A stretch of 64,000 bases of DNA from assembly GCF_000800455.1 (NCBI RefSeq), contig NZ_CP007456.1, positions 558,001 through 622,000 of the forward strand. The letters run 5' to 3'. The translations under genes were made by a program, and so were the position numbers. The stretch is from Bifidobacterium catenulatum PV20-2. GTDB taxonomy: Bacteria; Actinomycetota; Actinomycetes; Actinomycetales; Bifidobacteriaceae. Under the pieces are notes generated by a model, which was given only the letters and a program-made list of their open reading frames with translations, was not told the origin of the DNA and made no database searches. Below, piece by piece: positions 17,121 to 26,913 of the stretch; the stretch's first letter is position 1; each line of letters begins with the position of its first letter.

Positions 17121-17783
17121 ATGAGCGAGATTCGCGCTATTTCAGACGAATCCCTTGCCCAGGCTGTCGAAATCGTACGTGACGGCGGATTGATTGTGAT
17201 TCCTACGGACACGGTCTACGGCGTTGCGTGCGATCCGCGCAACATTGAGGCGATCCGCAAGGTGTTCGCGGCAAAGCAACGCCCGAAATATAAGGCGTTG
17301 CAAGTGTTGTTGCCGTCTATTGAAAGCCTGGAGAAGCTGCATTTGGATTTGCCGGTGCCGCTGAACCGCCTGTCCGCCATGTTCATGCCGGGTGCGTTTT
17401 CTCCGATTGCTGTGGCGGGCGACAACTGTACGCTTGCCACGGTGCGTACGGATCCCGCCACAGGAAAGGCCACGCAAGGCGTCCGTATTCCGAATTCTGC
17501 GGCCGCATTGCGTGTTTTGCGTGCGACCGGTCCGTTGGCCGCCACCAGCGCCAACCGTTCCGGCGATGAAAGCGCGCAAACCGTTGACGAGGCCGTTCAG
17601 GCGCTCGGTGATGCGGTGGATCTGTATTTGGATGGGGGAGCGACCCCTGGCCATGTGGCTTCCACAGTGGTGGCGGCCGACCCGCATGGGCGTGACGGCA
17701 TTGCGATTCTTCGAGAGGGAGTGATTCGCGAACCGGTTATCCGAAAGGCCTTGACGTTGAATGGCGGTGCTTTGGGCGTATGA
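17121..17783 (+). CDS. tsaC: Threonylcarbamoyl-AMP synthase (Sua5/YrdC family)
   Basis: A 220-residue cytosolic enzyme that makes L-threonylcarbamoyl-AMP from Thr, bicarbonate and ATP for the t6A37 tRNA modification. The YrdC signature is present: GGLIVIPTDTVYGVACDPRN, AKQRPKYKAL (the family KxR region) and LAATSANRSG. ATG 17121 is preferred because GGGAGG lies just ahead; the frame is open to an upstream start at 17067. It overlaps wecA by 4 bp. In actinobacteria this gene normally follows prmC directly; here the liv operon stands between them. Confidence 0.92.
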   Translation: MSEIRAISDESLAQAVEIVRDGGLIVIPTDTVYGVACDPRNIEAIRKVFAAKQRPKYKALQVLLPSIESLEKLHLDLPVPLNRLSAMFMPGAFSPIAVAGDNCTLATVRTDPATGKATQGVRIPNSAAALRVLRATGPLAATSANRSGDESAQTVDEAVQALGDAVDLYLDGGATPGHVASTVVAADPHGRDGIAILREGVIREPVIRKALTLNGGALGV

Positions 17784-18940
17784 GAATCTATCTGTTCATT
17801 GCTGCGATTGCCGGTGGTGTCACCTATCTGATTACGCCGCTGATTCGTCATATCGCCATTGAGATTGGTGCGGTCGGCGAAGTGCGCGCACGTGACGTGC
17901 ACACCATTCCGACCCCGCGACTGGGCGGTTTGGGCATGTTGATCGGCTTCACTGTGTCGATGCTGTTCGCATCCCGCATTCCGTTCATTCAGGGATTGTT
18001 CGCGCAATCGCAGCAGGCGTGGGTGATTCTCTCCGGTGCCGTTATGATCAGTCTGCTGGGCATGGCCGATGATTTGTGGGATCTTGATTGGATGCTCAAG
18101 CTTGCCGGCCAGCTGCTGATTTCCGTGTTTGTGGCATGGGGCGGCTTGCAGATCATTTCGCTTCCGCTTGGTTCGTTGGTGACGGCATCGCCGAGCCTGT
18201 CGATGGCCATCACCGCGTTTTTGGTTGTCGCGTCCATTAACGCGGTCAATTTCGTGGACGGTCTGGATGGCTTGTCGTCGGGCATTGTGGCGATTGGCGG
18301 TATCGCGTTCGCCATTTATTCGTATATCATCGCCCGCAATTCGCCTTCATACGCTTCGATGGCAACGCTAATCGACATTGCCATGGTTGGCATGTGCGTG
18401 GGCTTTCTGCTGCATAACTGGCATCCGGCGAAACTGTTCATGGGGGACTCCGGTTCCATGCTGCTTGGTTATCTGATCACCTGCGCTTCGATTGTGATGA
18501 CCGGTCGCCTTGATCCCGCCAGCATTCATGCCAGCATCTATCTGCCGGTGTTCATGCCAATTCTGCTGCCGATTCTGGTATTGTTCCTGCCGATTCTCGA
18601 CATGTGTCTTGCGATTGTGCGGCGATTGCGTAAGGGGCAGTCGCCAATGCATCCGGACCGTATGCACCTGCATCATCGCATGTTGCGTATCGGGCATTCC
18701 GTGCAGGGTGCTGTGCTGATTCTGTGGGGGTGGGCCGCGCTGATCGCCTTCGGCTCGATTATGACGCTATTTTTCAAGGCACAGTATGTGCTTATCGGAT
18801 TTCTGATTGCGGCTGTGGCATTGACCGTTGCCACCATGCATCCGTATTTAAAGCATAGAATTCCTGAGATACTGGAAGAGGATGCTGCGGACGGCAGCAG
18901 GCACGCCGCGTTGCGGTCATCGAAGTACGGCAAAAAATGA
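17780..18940 (+). CDS. wecA: Undecaprenyl-phosphate sugar-1-phosphate transferase (WecA/TagO/Rfe family)
   Basis: A 386-residue polytopic membrane enzyme of the MraY/WecA family that transfers a sugar-1-phosphate (usually GlcNAc-1-P) from UDP-sugar to undecaprenyl phosphate, starting a wall glycopolymer. Signatures are VHTIPTPRLGGLG, the Mg-binding DD (GMADDLWDL), NAVNFVDGLDGLSSG, KLFMGDSGSMLLG and the HPDRMHLHHRML loop typical of WecA. Eleven or so hydrophobic segments are visible. Start codon overlaps the tsaC stop. Which polymer is primed cannot be told from the window. Confidence 0.92.
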   Translation: MRIYLFIAAIAGGVTYLITPLIRHIAIEIGAVGEVRARDVHTIPTPRLGGLGMLIGFTVSMLFASRIPFIQGLFAQSQQAWVILSGAVMISLLGMADDLWDLDWMLKLAGQLLISVFVAWGGLQIISLPLGSLVTASPSLSMAITAFLVVASINAVNFVDGLDGLSSGIVAIGGIAFAIYSYIIARNSPSYASMATLIDIAMVGMCVGFLLHNWHPAKLFMGDSGSMLLGYLITCASIVMTGRLDPASIHASIYLPVFMPILLPILVLFLPILDMCLAIVRRLRKGQSPMHPDRMHLHHRMLRIGHSVQGAVLILWGWAALIAFGSIMTLFFKAQYVLIGFLIAAVALTVATMHPYLKHRIPEILEEDAADGSRHAALRSSKYGKK

Positions 18941-19017
18941 TTAAACGCTTTGCCTAGCGGCATTGGTTGACTTTCATGACACTCTTGTTTACCGCTGATT
19001 TTGCCGTGTCGCGTTAA

Positions 19018-20589
<1,572 letters not shown>

Positions 20590-20617
20590 TTGCTGAATCC
20601 CAGTAATCAATAATCGG

Positions 20618-20665
20618 TAAAAGCCTCTTACTTCTCGGAAAAGACCGAAAGTAAGAGGCTTTACT
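20618..20665 (+). terminator. Rho-independent terminator of guaB
   Basis: AAAGCCTCTTACTT (20620-20633) pairs perfectly with AAGTAAGAGGCTTT (20649-20662). The rest of the gap to orn (to 20862) shows nothing recognisable. Confidence 0.8.
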
Positions 20666-20862
20666 CATATCTGCAACGTGAATATTTATAACCGAACGTC
20701 GTCCTATCGCCAAGTAGCGGCATTGATTACGAAGCAAATCGCGAAAAACAAACGTGACTTCCCAGTGCGTGGGCCTTCCAATCTCCCTACCTCGCGGTAT
20801 CTTCGAATGTTCAGCTGAAGCGTACCAAGCGGTACGCGCACACGCAAAGGAAACGAGGCAAG

Positions 20863-21513
20863 ATGGTTGACGCACATGACGGTGAAACATACACGGCGAA
20901 GGATTCACGCCTGATCTGGATCGACTGCGAAATGACTGGTCTTGACATCTTCCATGACGAACTGTGCGAGATTTCCGTAGTGCCGACGGACTTCGACCTC
21001 AACGTGCTTGACGAAGGCATCGATTTCGTGATCAAGCCTTCCGATGCGGCCGTGGCTAATATGAACGATTTCGTGCGCGCCATGCACACCCGTTCCGGAC
21101 TCATCAACGAATGGGAGAACGGCCTGAGCGTCGAAGAGGCCGAGCGGAAAGTCACCGAATACGTGGCCCGCTTCACCCCGGACGGCGTCAAGCCGCTGCT
21201 CGCAGGCAACTCCATCGGATCAGACAAAAAATTCCTCGACCGTTACATGCCGAACCTCATGGAACACCTGCACTACCGTGTAATCGACGTGAGCACGTTC
21301 AAAGAGCTTGCCCGCCGCTGGTATCCGGCCGTATACAACAACCGTCCGCCGAAGAACGGCGGACATCGCGCGCTCGCCGACATCATCGAATCCCTGGACG
21401 AACTGCGTTACTACCGTAAGGCGTTCATGGCAGCGGCGCCCGGTCCTGACGCAGCCGAAGCCAAGGCGATCGCCGATCAGATCGTGGCAACCAGCATTTT
21501 AAACAACAACTGA
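20863..21513 (+). CDS. orn: Oligoribonuclease
   Basis: A 216-residue DEDDh 3'-5' exonuclease that degrades 2-5-nt RNAs and pGpG, the last step of mRNA turnover. The catalytic acidic residues lie in [12 protein letters not shown], the middle Asp in [10 protein letters not shown] and the His/Asp in [13 protein letters not shown]. Length is near the actinobacterial norm (about 200-215). AACGAGG sits 7 bases before the ATG. The HAD hydrolase gene follows at short distance. Confidence 0.95.
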   Translation: MVDAHDGETYTAKDSRLIWIDCEMTGLDIFHDELCEISVVPTDFDLNVLDEGIDFVIKPSDAAVANMNDFVRAMHTRSGLINEWENGLSVEEAERKVTEYVARFTPDGVKPLLAGNSIGSDKKFLDRYMPNLMEHLHYRVIDVSTFKELARRWYPAVYNNRPPKNGGHRALADIIESLDELRYYRKAFMAAAPGPDAAEAKAIADQIVATSILNNN

Positions 21514-21576
21514 TTCCGCATATCGCACAATCGTTGGAAAATCTGATATTCCAACGAAAACATGGAAAGGACTCCA

Positions 21577-22461
21577 GTGAGCGCAGCCGATTGGATCAGC
21601 ATCGAAATCCCGCAAGATATTCGCTTGGTAGTTGCCGATATGGACGGCACCCTGCTTGATGAGCATAGCGAGATTCCGCAAGGTTTCTGGCCGATGCTTG
21701 CCCGGCTGCGCTCGCGAGGCGTTGAATTCGTGCCGGCGTCCGGACGCCAGTACGCTACCTTGCGTGCCATGTTCGCCGATAAGGCGGCGCAGGTGCTTGA
21801 CGGCGGCGAACTTTCGTATATCGCGGAAAACGGCAATGTCGTGGCCATTGACGGTAATATCGTTGAAGTGCACGGCGTCGATACCGATGTGACCCGCTGG
21901 ACCATCGACACGGTGAACGCTTCTGCCGCAGCTGGCGAATACGATATGGGATTGGTGCTTTGTGGTCTGCGCACGGCATACGTGCAGCGCACGGACAAGC
22001 CGTTCCTTGACGAAGTCGGCAAATATTATGCGGCACTGGAGATTGTGGACGATCTGCATAGCGTGCTTGAAGATGTAATCGCATCAAACGGCGAAAGCGA
22101 CACCATACTCAAACTGGCGATTCTCGATTTCGACGATGCCGAAACAATGGCCGCGGAAAAGTTGACGCCACTGAAAAACGATTATCAGGTGGTGGTTTCC
22201 GGCAAACTGTGGGTCGACATCATGAATGCTACAACCAATAAGAAACAGGGCGTCGAAGCGTTGCAGCGCGTGCTTGGCGTCACTGTGGCCCAAACGGCGG
22301 TATTTGGCGATTATCTTAACGATTTGCAGATGCTCTCGGCAGGGCAGTGGTCGTTCGCCATGGGCAATGCGCACCCCGCGTTGAAGCAAGCCGCGCATTT
22401 CGTGGCTCCCAGCAATGCCGATCACGGGGTGCTTCAGGTTGTCGACAAGCTGATTGCGTAA
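21577..22461 (+). CDS. HAD-superfamily phosphatase (Cof type)
   Basis: A 294-residue cytosolic hydrolase of HAD subfamily IIB. Motif I is VVADMDGTLLDEH, motif II lies near FVPASGRQYATL, a Lys follows in motif III (VEALQRVLG region) and motif IV is FGDYLNDLQML. Cof-type enzymes dephosphorylate sugar phosphates or cofactors such as FMN or PLP; the substrate is not predictable. GTG 21577 is chosen because GGAAAGGAC lies 5 bases upstream; an in-frame ATG at 21562 sits on top of that ribosome site and is less likely. Confidence 0.87.
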   Translation: MSAADWISIEIPQDIRLVVADMDGTLLDEHSEIPQGFWPMLARLRSRGVEFVPASGRQYATLRAMFADKAAQVLDGGELSYIAENGNVVAIDGNIVEVHGVDTDVTRWTIDTVNASAAAGEYDMGLVLCGLRTAYVQRTDKPFLDEVGKYYAALEIVDDLHSVLEDVIASNGESDTILKLAILDFDDAETMAAEKLTPLKNDYQVVVSGKLWVDIMNATTNKKQGVEALQRVLGVTVAQTAVFGDYLNDLQMLSAGQWSFAMGNAHPALKQAAHFVAPSNADHGVLQVVDKLIA

Positions 22462-22514
22462 GGAAGCCGTTTTTTCGAAATTGATGGTCGATTGAACAGG
22501 AAAGGCGGTGCGGC

Positions 22515-23921
22515 ATGCGGCAGGCTGAGGCATTGGCGATTCTGCAAAGTGGCGCGAGCGTCTTTCTGACGGGTGCGCCGGGTGCTGGCAAGACTTACGT
22601 GCTTAACGAGTTCGTGCGTCAGGCCCGTGCCGAAGGTGCGGCGGTGTCGGTGACGGCGTCCACCGGTATCGCGGCCACGCATATCAACGGGCAGACCATT
22701 CATTCATGGAGCGGTGTCGGACTTGCCAACGCGCTCACCGACAATCTGATCAAAACCATACGTACCCGACGCAAACGTAAGCTGCAGGGCGCTGACATTC
22801 TCATCATCGACGAGGTTTCCATGCTGCATGCGTGGCTGTTCGACATGGTCGATCAGGTGTGCCGCATCATTCGACGTGACCAACGCCCGTTCGGCGGGCT
22901 TCAAGTGGTTCTGTCCGGCGATTTCTTCCAGCTTCCGCCAGTGAGTGTGGGTGGGCGCAACCACGATCTGGTCACACCAAGCCCGGAATTCGTGGCTTCC
23001 CGCGAACGATATGCGAAAGCGGGCCTCAATCCAGATGGTTTCGTCACCGAATCATTGGTATGGCGGGAATTGAATCCCGCAATCTGTTACCTGACCGAAC
23101 AGCATCGTCAGGATGACGGCAGTCTGCTCACCGTTTTGACCGATATTCGCAACGGTTGTGTGAACGACGACGACCGCAATGTGCTACTCACCAGACTGGG
23201 CGCAATCCCCGAACCTGGTCAGCAGGCCGTCAATCTGTTTCCCGTCAACAAGCAGGCGGACACGCTCAACGACATGCGCCTGTTCGAAATCAACGAGGAA
23301 CCGCACGAATATTTCGCCGAGGCCGCAGGACCAGTCAATCTGGTGGAACGTTTGAAGAAGAACATGCTTGCCCCCGAACGCTTGCAGCTCAAAACCGGGG
23401 CTGCGGTGATGGCCGTACGCAACGACACTGACCACCAATTCGTGAACGGATCATTGGGTACCGTGCGCGGATTTGCCGCCGAAAACAAGGGCGGATGGCC
23501 GATCGTTGAATTTGAAAACGGCAATATCGTTACCATGAAGCCGAATTGCTGGGAAATGATGGACGGTGACACAGTGCTCGCCAGTGTCAACCAAGTGCCG
23601 TTGCGCTGCGCGTGGGCGATCACCATCCATAAATCGCAAGGTATGACGCTCGACCGTGCGGTGATGGATTTGCGGCGTACCTTCGCACCCGGCATGGGGT
23701 ATGTGGCGCTGTCTCGTGTGGAAGGTCTGCAAGGCCTGTATTTGAACGGTGTGAACGAACGCATGTTTTTGGTTTCGCCCGATGCGGTGCGATTGGATGG
23801 TGAGTTGCGTCTCGCCTCGGCACAGGCATCCGATATGTTGGCTCATGATGGCATCGCCGCGTTCCAGCAGAACATCGCTGTTCCCGACGGTGACGAGTTC
23901 GCTCAGGACGCGCTGTTCTAG
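22515..23921 (+). CDS. PIF1-like superfamily 1B DNA helicase
   Basis: A 468-residue ATPase. Walker A is TGAPGAGKTYVLNEF (about 19-33), motif II is ILIIDEVSMLHAWLF, motif III lies in LQVVLSGDFFQLPPVS, and the C-terminal UvrD-like motif is ITIHKSQGMTLDRAVMDL followed by GYVALSRVEGLQGLYL. These are hallmarks of PIF1/RecD-type 5'-3' helicases, which in eukaryotes unwind G-quadruplexes and R-loops; bacterial roles are less defined. AAAGGCGG precedes the ATG. No nuclease domain is visible. It lies between a HAD phosphatase and proS without obvious functional linkage. Confidence 0.9.
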   Translation: MRQAEALAILQSGASVFLTGAPGAGKTYVLNEFVRQARAEGAAVSVTASTGIAATHINGQTIHSWSGVGLANALTDNLIKTIRTRRKRKLQGADILIIDEVSMLHAWLFDMVDQVCRIIRRDQRPFGGLQVVLSGDFFQLPPVSVGGRNHDLVTPSPEFVASRERYAKAGLNPDGFVTESLVWRELNPAICYLTEQHRQDDGSLLTVLTDIRNGCVNDDDRNVLLTRLGAIPEPGQQAVNLFPVNKQADTLNDMRLFEINEEPHEYFAEAAGPVNLVERLKKNMLAPERLQLKTGAAVMAVRNDTDHQFVNGSLGTVRGFAAENKGGWPIVEFENGNIVTMKPNCWEMMDGDTVLASVNQVPLRCAWAITIHKSQGMTLDRAVMDLRRTFAPGMGYVALSRVEGLQGLYLNGVNERMFLVSPDAVRLDGELRLASAQASDMLAHDGIAAFQQNIAVPDGDEFAQDALF

Positions 23922-24066
23922 TATGGCGATTGCCTTGTTCGACATTTACGATGATTTTCGGGATTCGACGGATATGACTGTTGTGTTCCGTCCGTGCGTT
24001 GCCATACGTCGGTGAACGGGTGGTTGAATTAGGCTTACGTCCCCTTGCCTGAGTAGTTTTGGGCGT

Positions 24067-25902
24067 ATGACTAAAGCACTTCGTATGTCCACCATGTTCC
24101 TGCGCACTCTGCGTGAGGATCCCGCCGATGCAGATGTCGTATCGGATAAGCTTCTGCAGCGCGCCTGCTACCTGCGCAAGGCCGCTCCGGGTATTTGGAC
24201 CTGGCTGCCGCTGGGCCTGAATGTTCTGAACAAGATCGAAAACATCATTCGTGAGGAAATGGCTTCGATCGACGCCCAGGAAGTTCACTTCTCCGGTCTG
24301 CTGCCGCGTGAACCGTATGAGGCCACCCACCGTTGGGAAGAGTATGGCGATAACATCTTCCGTTTGAAGGATCGCCATGAGGCCGACTACCTGCTGGCGC
24401 CGACCCATGAGGAAATGTTCACCCTGCTGGTCAAGGACCTGTACTCCTCCTACAAGGATCTGCCGGTTACCCTCTACCAGATTCAGACCAAGTATCGTGA
24501 CGAATTCCGTCCGCGTGCAGGCCTGATTCGTGGCCGTGAATTCATCATGAAGGACGCCTACTCCTTCACGCTTGACAAGGAAGGCCTCGTCAAGGCGTAT
24601 ATGGACGAGCGTGGCGCCTACGAGCGTATTTTCAACCGTCTAGATTTGAAGTATGTGCCGGTGCATGCCATGGCCGGCCCGATGGGCGGCTTCGAATCCG
24701 AAGAGTTCCTTGCCCCGATGGAAATCGGCGAAGACACCTTCGCACAGTCGCCGAGCGGCAAGGCTTGGAATGTTGAGGCTCTGACCACTCCGGAACCGGA
24801 AGCCATCGACTTCAGCAACACTCCGGCCGCTGAAAAGCGTCCGACGCCGAATGCTGAAACCATCGATCAGATGGTTGAATTCGCCAATGCCAACCATCCG
24901 CGTTCCGACGGCCGCGCGTGGGAGGCTTCCGACATTCTGAAGAACGTGGTGATCGCCGTGATGCATCCGCAGGATGACGATCATGACGAGCCGTGGCGCG
25001 AACTGGTGGTTGTCGGCGTGCCTGGCGATCGTACCGTTGACATGAAGCGTCTTGAAGCGCAGTTCACTCCGGCTGAAATCGAAGAGGCCACCGACGATGA
25101 TCTGAAGAAGCATCCGGAACTCGTCAAGGGCTATATTGGCCCGATGGCGTTTGGCCCGCAGGCTCGCGGCGGTGAAAAGGCTGAAAACGCCAACGAAACC
25201 GGCGAAGCGTTGCGTTACCTCATCGATGCGCATATCGCCCGCGGTTCCGCATGGTTCACCGGTGCCGATGAAGCCGGCGTCGACTACTACGATCTCGTGT
25301 ACGGCCGCGACTTCGAGGCCGACGGCGTGGTGGAGGCCGTGCAGGTTCGCCACGGAGACATGAGCCCGGACGGTTCCGGCCCGCTGAGCTTCGAACGCGG
25401 TGTGGAAATCGGTCAGGTGTTCCAGCTCGGTTTGAAGTATTCCAACGCGCTCGGCCTGAAGGTGCTCGACCAGAATGGCAAGACCGTGCCGGTGTGGATG
25501 GGTTCCTACGGCATTGGCGTGTCTCGTGTGATGGCTTGCATCGCCGAAACCCACCATGACGAGAAGGGCTTGGCATGGCCGGCCATCATCGCTCCTGCCC
25601 AGGTGCATGTGGTGGCCACCGGCAAGGATGCGGCCGCATTCGAAGCCGCCGAGCAACTGATCGCCGATCTGGAAGCCAAGGGTATCGAAGTGATCTTCGA
25701 TGACCGTAAGAAGGTTTCCCCGGGCGTCAAGTTCAAGGATGCCGAGCTTATCGGTGTGCCGCTGATCGCCGTCGCAGGCCGCGACACTGTCAACAATGGC
25801 ACCATTGAAGTGCGTGACCGCAATGGTGAGAACGCCGAAGCCGTGCCTGTTGCCGACGCCGCCCAGATGATCGCCGATCGTGTCGCCGCGCTGCTGAAGT
25901 AA
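24067..25902 (+). CDS. proS: Prolyl-tRNA synthetase
   Basis: A 611-residue class II synthetase that charges tRNA-Pro. Motif 1 region is [22 protein letters not shown], motif 2 is [32 protein letters not shown] (shortened here), and motif 3 holds [17 protein letters not shown]. Between motifs 2 and 3 lies a YbaK-like editing insertion (about 250-400), as in bacterial-type ProRS, and the C-terminus is an anticodon-binding domain. The ribosome site before ATG 24067 is weak. Its own terminator follows at 25935. Confidence 0.96.
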   Translation: MTKALRMSTMFLRTLREDPADADVVSDKLLQRACYLRKAAPGIWTWLPLGLNVLNKIENIIREEMASIDAQEVHFSGLLPREPYEATHRWEEYGDNIFRLKDRHEADYLLAPTHEEMFTLLVKDLYSSYKDLPVTLYQIQTKYRDEFRPRAGLIRGREFIMKDAYSFTLDKEGLVKAYMDERGAYERIFNRLDLKYVPVHAMAGPMGGFESEEFLAPMEIGEDTFAQSPSGKAWNVEALTTPEPEAIDFSNTPAAEKRPTPNAETIDQMVEFANANHPRSDGRAWEASDILKNVVIAVMHPQDDDHDEPWRELVVVGVPGDRTVDMKRLEAQFTPAEIEEATDDDLKKHPELVKGYIGPMAFGPQARGGEKAENANETGEALRYLIDAHIARGSAWFTGADEAGVDYYDLVYGRDFEADGVVEAVQVRHGDMSPDGSGPLSFERGVEIGQVFQLGLKYSNALGLKVLDQNGKTVPVWMGSYGIGVSRVMACIAETHHDEKGLAWPAIIAPAQVHVVATGKDAAAFEAAEQLIADLEAKGIEVIFDDRKKVSPGVKFKDAELIGVPLIAVAGRDTVNNGTIEVRDRNGENAEAVPVADAAQMIADRVAALLK

Positions 25903-25934
25903 TAATCGTATTTTTTCTGATTATTTCATCATAT

Positions 25935-25973
25935 AAACGGAAGATTATGGATATTCCATAGTCTTCCGTTTTC
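25935..25973 (+). terminator. Rho-independent terminator of proS
   Basis: AAACGGAAGATTATGG (25935-25950) pairs with CCATAGTCTTCCGTTT (25956-25971) with one G-U pair, followed by Ts. Confidence 0.85.
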
Positions 25974-25992
25974 TATCTGGAAACAGATAGAA
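25971..25992 (+). other. GNRA-capped 9-bp hairpin
   Basis: TTCTATCTG, loop GAAA, CAGATAGAA is a perfect 9-bp stem directly after the proS terminator, at the head of the 419-bp AT-rich gap before ssb. Function unknown. Confidence 0.45.
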
Positions 25993-26066
25993 GGAAGCAT
26001 GATTTTGCGGAAAACATTTATGAGGCAAACAAACTAAAAACCATGCATATATTGACAGTGCATTGC

Positions 26067-26132
26067 TGTGGATAAGTGAGATTTATCCACCGACTATCCA
26101 CGACTCGCCCGAAATGGCGTCCTCTATCCACA
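26067..26132. promoter_or_regulatory. Cluster of four DnaA-box-like sites upstream of ssb
   Basis: TGTGGATAA (26067-26075, perfect box), TTATCCACC (26083-26091), CTATCCACG (26094-26102) and CTATCCACA (26124-26132) fall within 66 bp. The first is inverted relative to the other three. AT-rich DNA (25903-26060) lies on one side, and ssb starts 190 bp downstream. TTGACA at 26052-26057 could be a -35. The cluster could control ssb in step with replication or act as a DnaA-titration site. Confidence 0.5.
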
Positions 26133-26321
26133 TTTGCAGGTTGCGCTTGTGCCAGTATGGTCGAATCGGGGATAGTGGTTCTACCGCGGAAACGCAAGGA
26201 AGCGGAAAGGCGTGCAGAACCCCTCTCTCGCAACCCATTTCTCCGACTGCGCGTTGCTTTCGCACCTTCATCGGTGCTTTCCGCGGCCCCTTTATTACCA
26301 AAGCGATAGAAAGGGCCGATC

Positions 26322-26858
26322 ATGGCACAACAGCAAGCTCTCATCACCATCACCGGATATGTGGGCGCCAATCCCACGCAATTCAACAAGGATGGCATGC
26401 CTCATGCCAGTTCGTTCAGAATGGCGAGCACCAGACGGTATTTCGACAATCGCACACAGCAATGGAAAGATCTTCCCACCACATGGATCACGGTGAAAGC
26501 GTACCGGAATCTATCCGAAAACATCTGCCAATCGTTGAAGAAAGGCGAACCGGTTATTGTAGTAGGTTCGCTTGCCACGGAAACATGGACTGATATGAAT
26601 GGTAAACCGCAGTCGCGCATTGTGCTGGAAGCCAGCGCCGCAGGGCATGACCTCAACCGTGGCGTCACTGCGTTGCGCAAGTTCGTCAAGCCAAACGACC
26701 AAAGCCAACCGGAAACGAAGAGCACGGAACCTCAAGTGGGAGTCGACCCGTTCGCAAGACACGGCGGTGTGGCTCCGGTTGAGATAGTGGTTCCCGAAGA
26801 TGACGAAGCCGCCGAATTCTCGGGAAACCCCGAAGAATTCGACGGCGACATATATTAG
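26322..26858 (+). CDS. ssb: Single-stranded DNA-binding protein (accessory paralogue)
   Basis: A 178-residue OB-fold protein. Residues about 5-110 carry the SSB fold (ITITGYVGANPTQF, WITVKAYRNLSENICQSLKKGEPVIVVG, GKPQSRIVLEASAAGHDLNRG). The C-terminal third is acidic and disordered and ends EFDGDIY, not the usual DDDIPF tip that docks DNA-repair partners. Bifidobacteria normally have a main ssb between rpsF and rpsR; this gene is outside that context, so it is probably a second SSB, perhaps for recombination or uptake. GAAAGGG lies 7 bases before the ATG. DnaA-box-like sites lie upstream. Confidence 0.88.
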   Translation: MAQQQALITITGYVGANPTQFNKDGMPHASSFRMASTRRYFDNRTQQWKDLPTTWITVKAYRNLSENICQSLKKGEPVIVVGSLATETWTDMNGKPQSRIVLEASAAGHDLNRGVTALRKFVKPNDQSQPETKSTEPQVGVDPFARHGGVAPVEIVVPEDDEAAEFSGNPEEFDGDIY

Positions 26859-26913
26859 GAGGCACCGATGCCTCGCACGATGGGCGACGATTGCCTATTG
26901 ATGATGCGGCTCG

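Noticed and set aside
25999-26037. A 12-codon frame (MILRKTFMRQTN) after AAGGAAG downstream of proS
   Set aside because: Too short to separate from chance, with no attenuator downstream; possible leader peptide only.
26067-26132. Chromosome origin at the DnaA-box cluster
   Set aside because: No dnaA, dnaN, rpmH or gidB gene nearby and only one perfect box; a regulatory or titration role is likelier.
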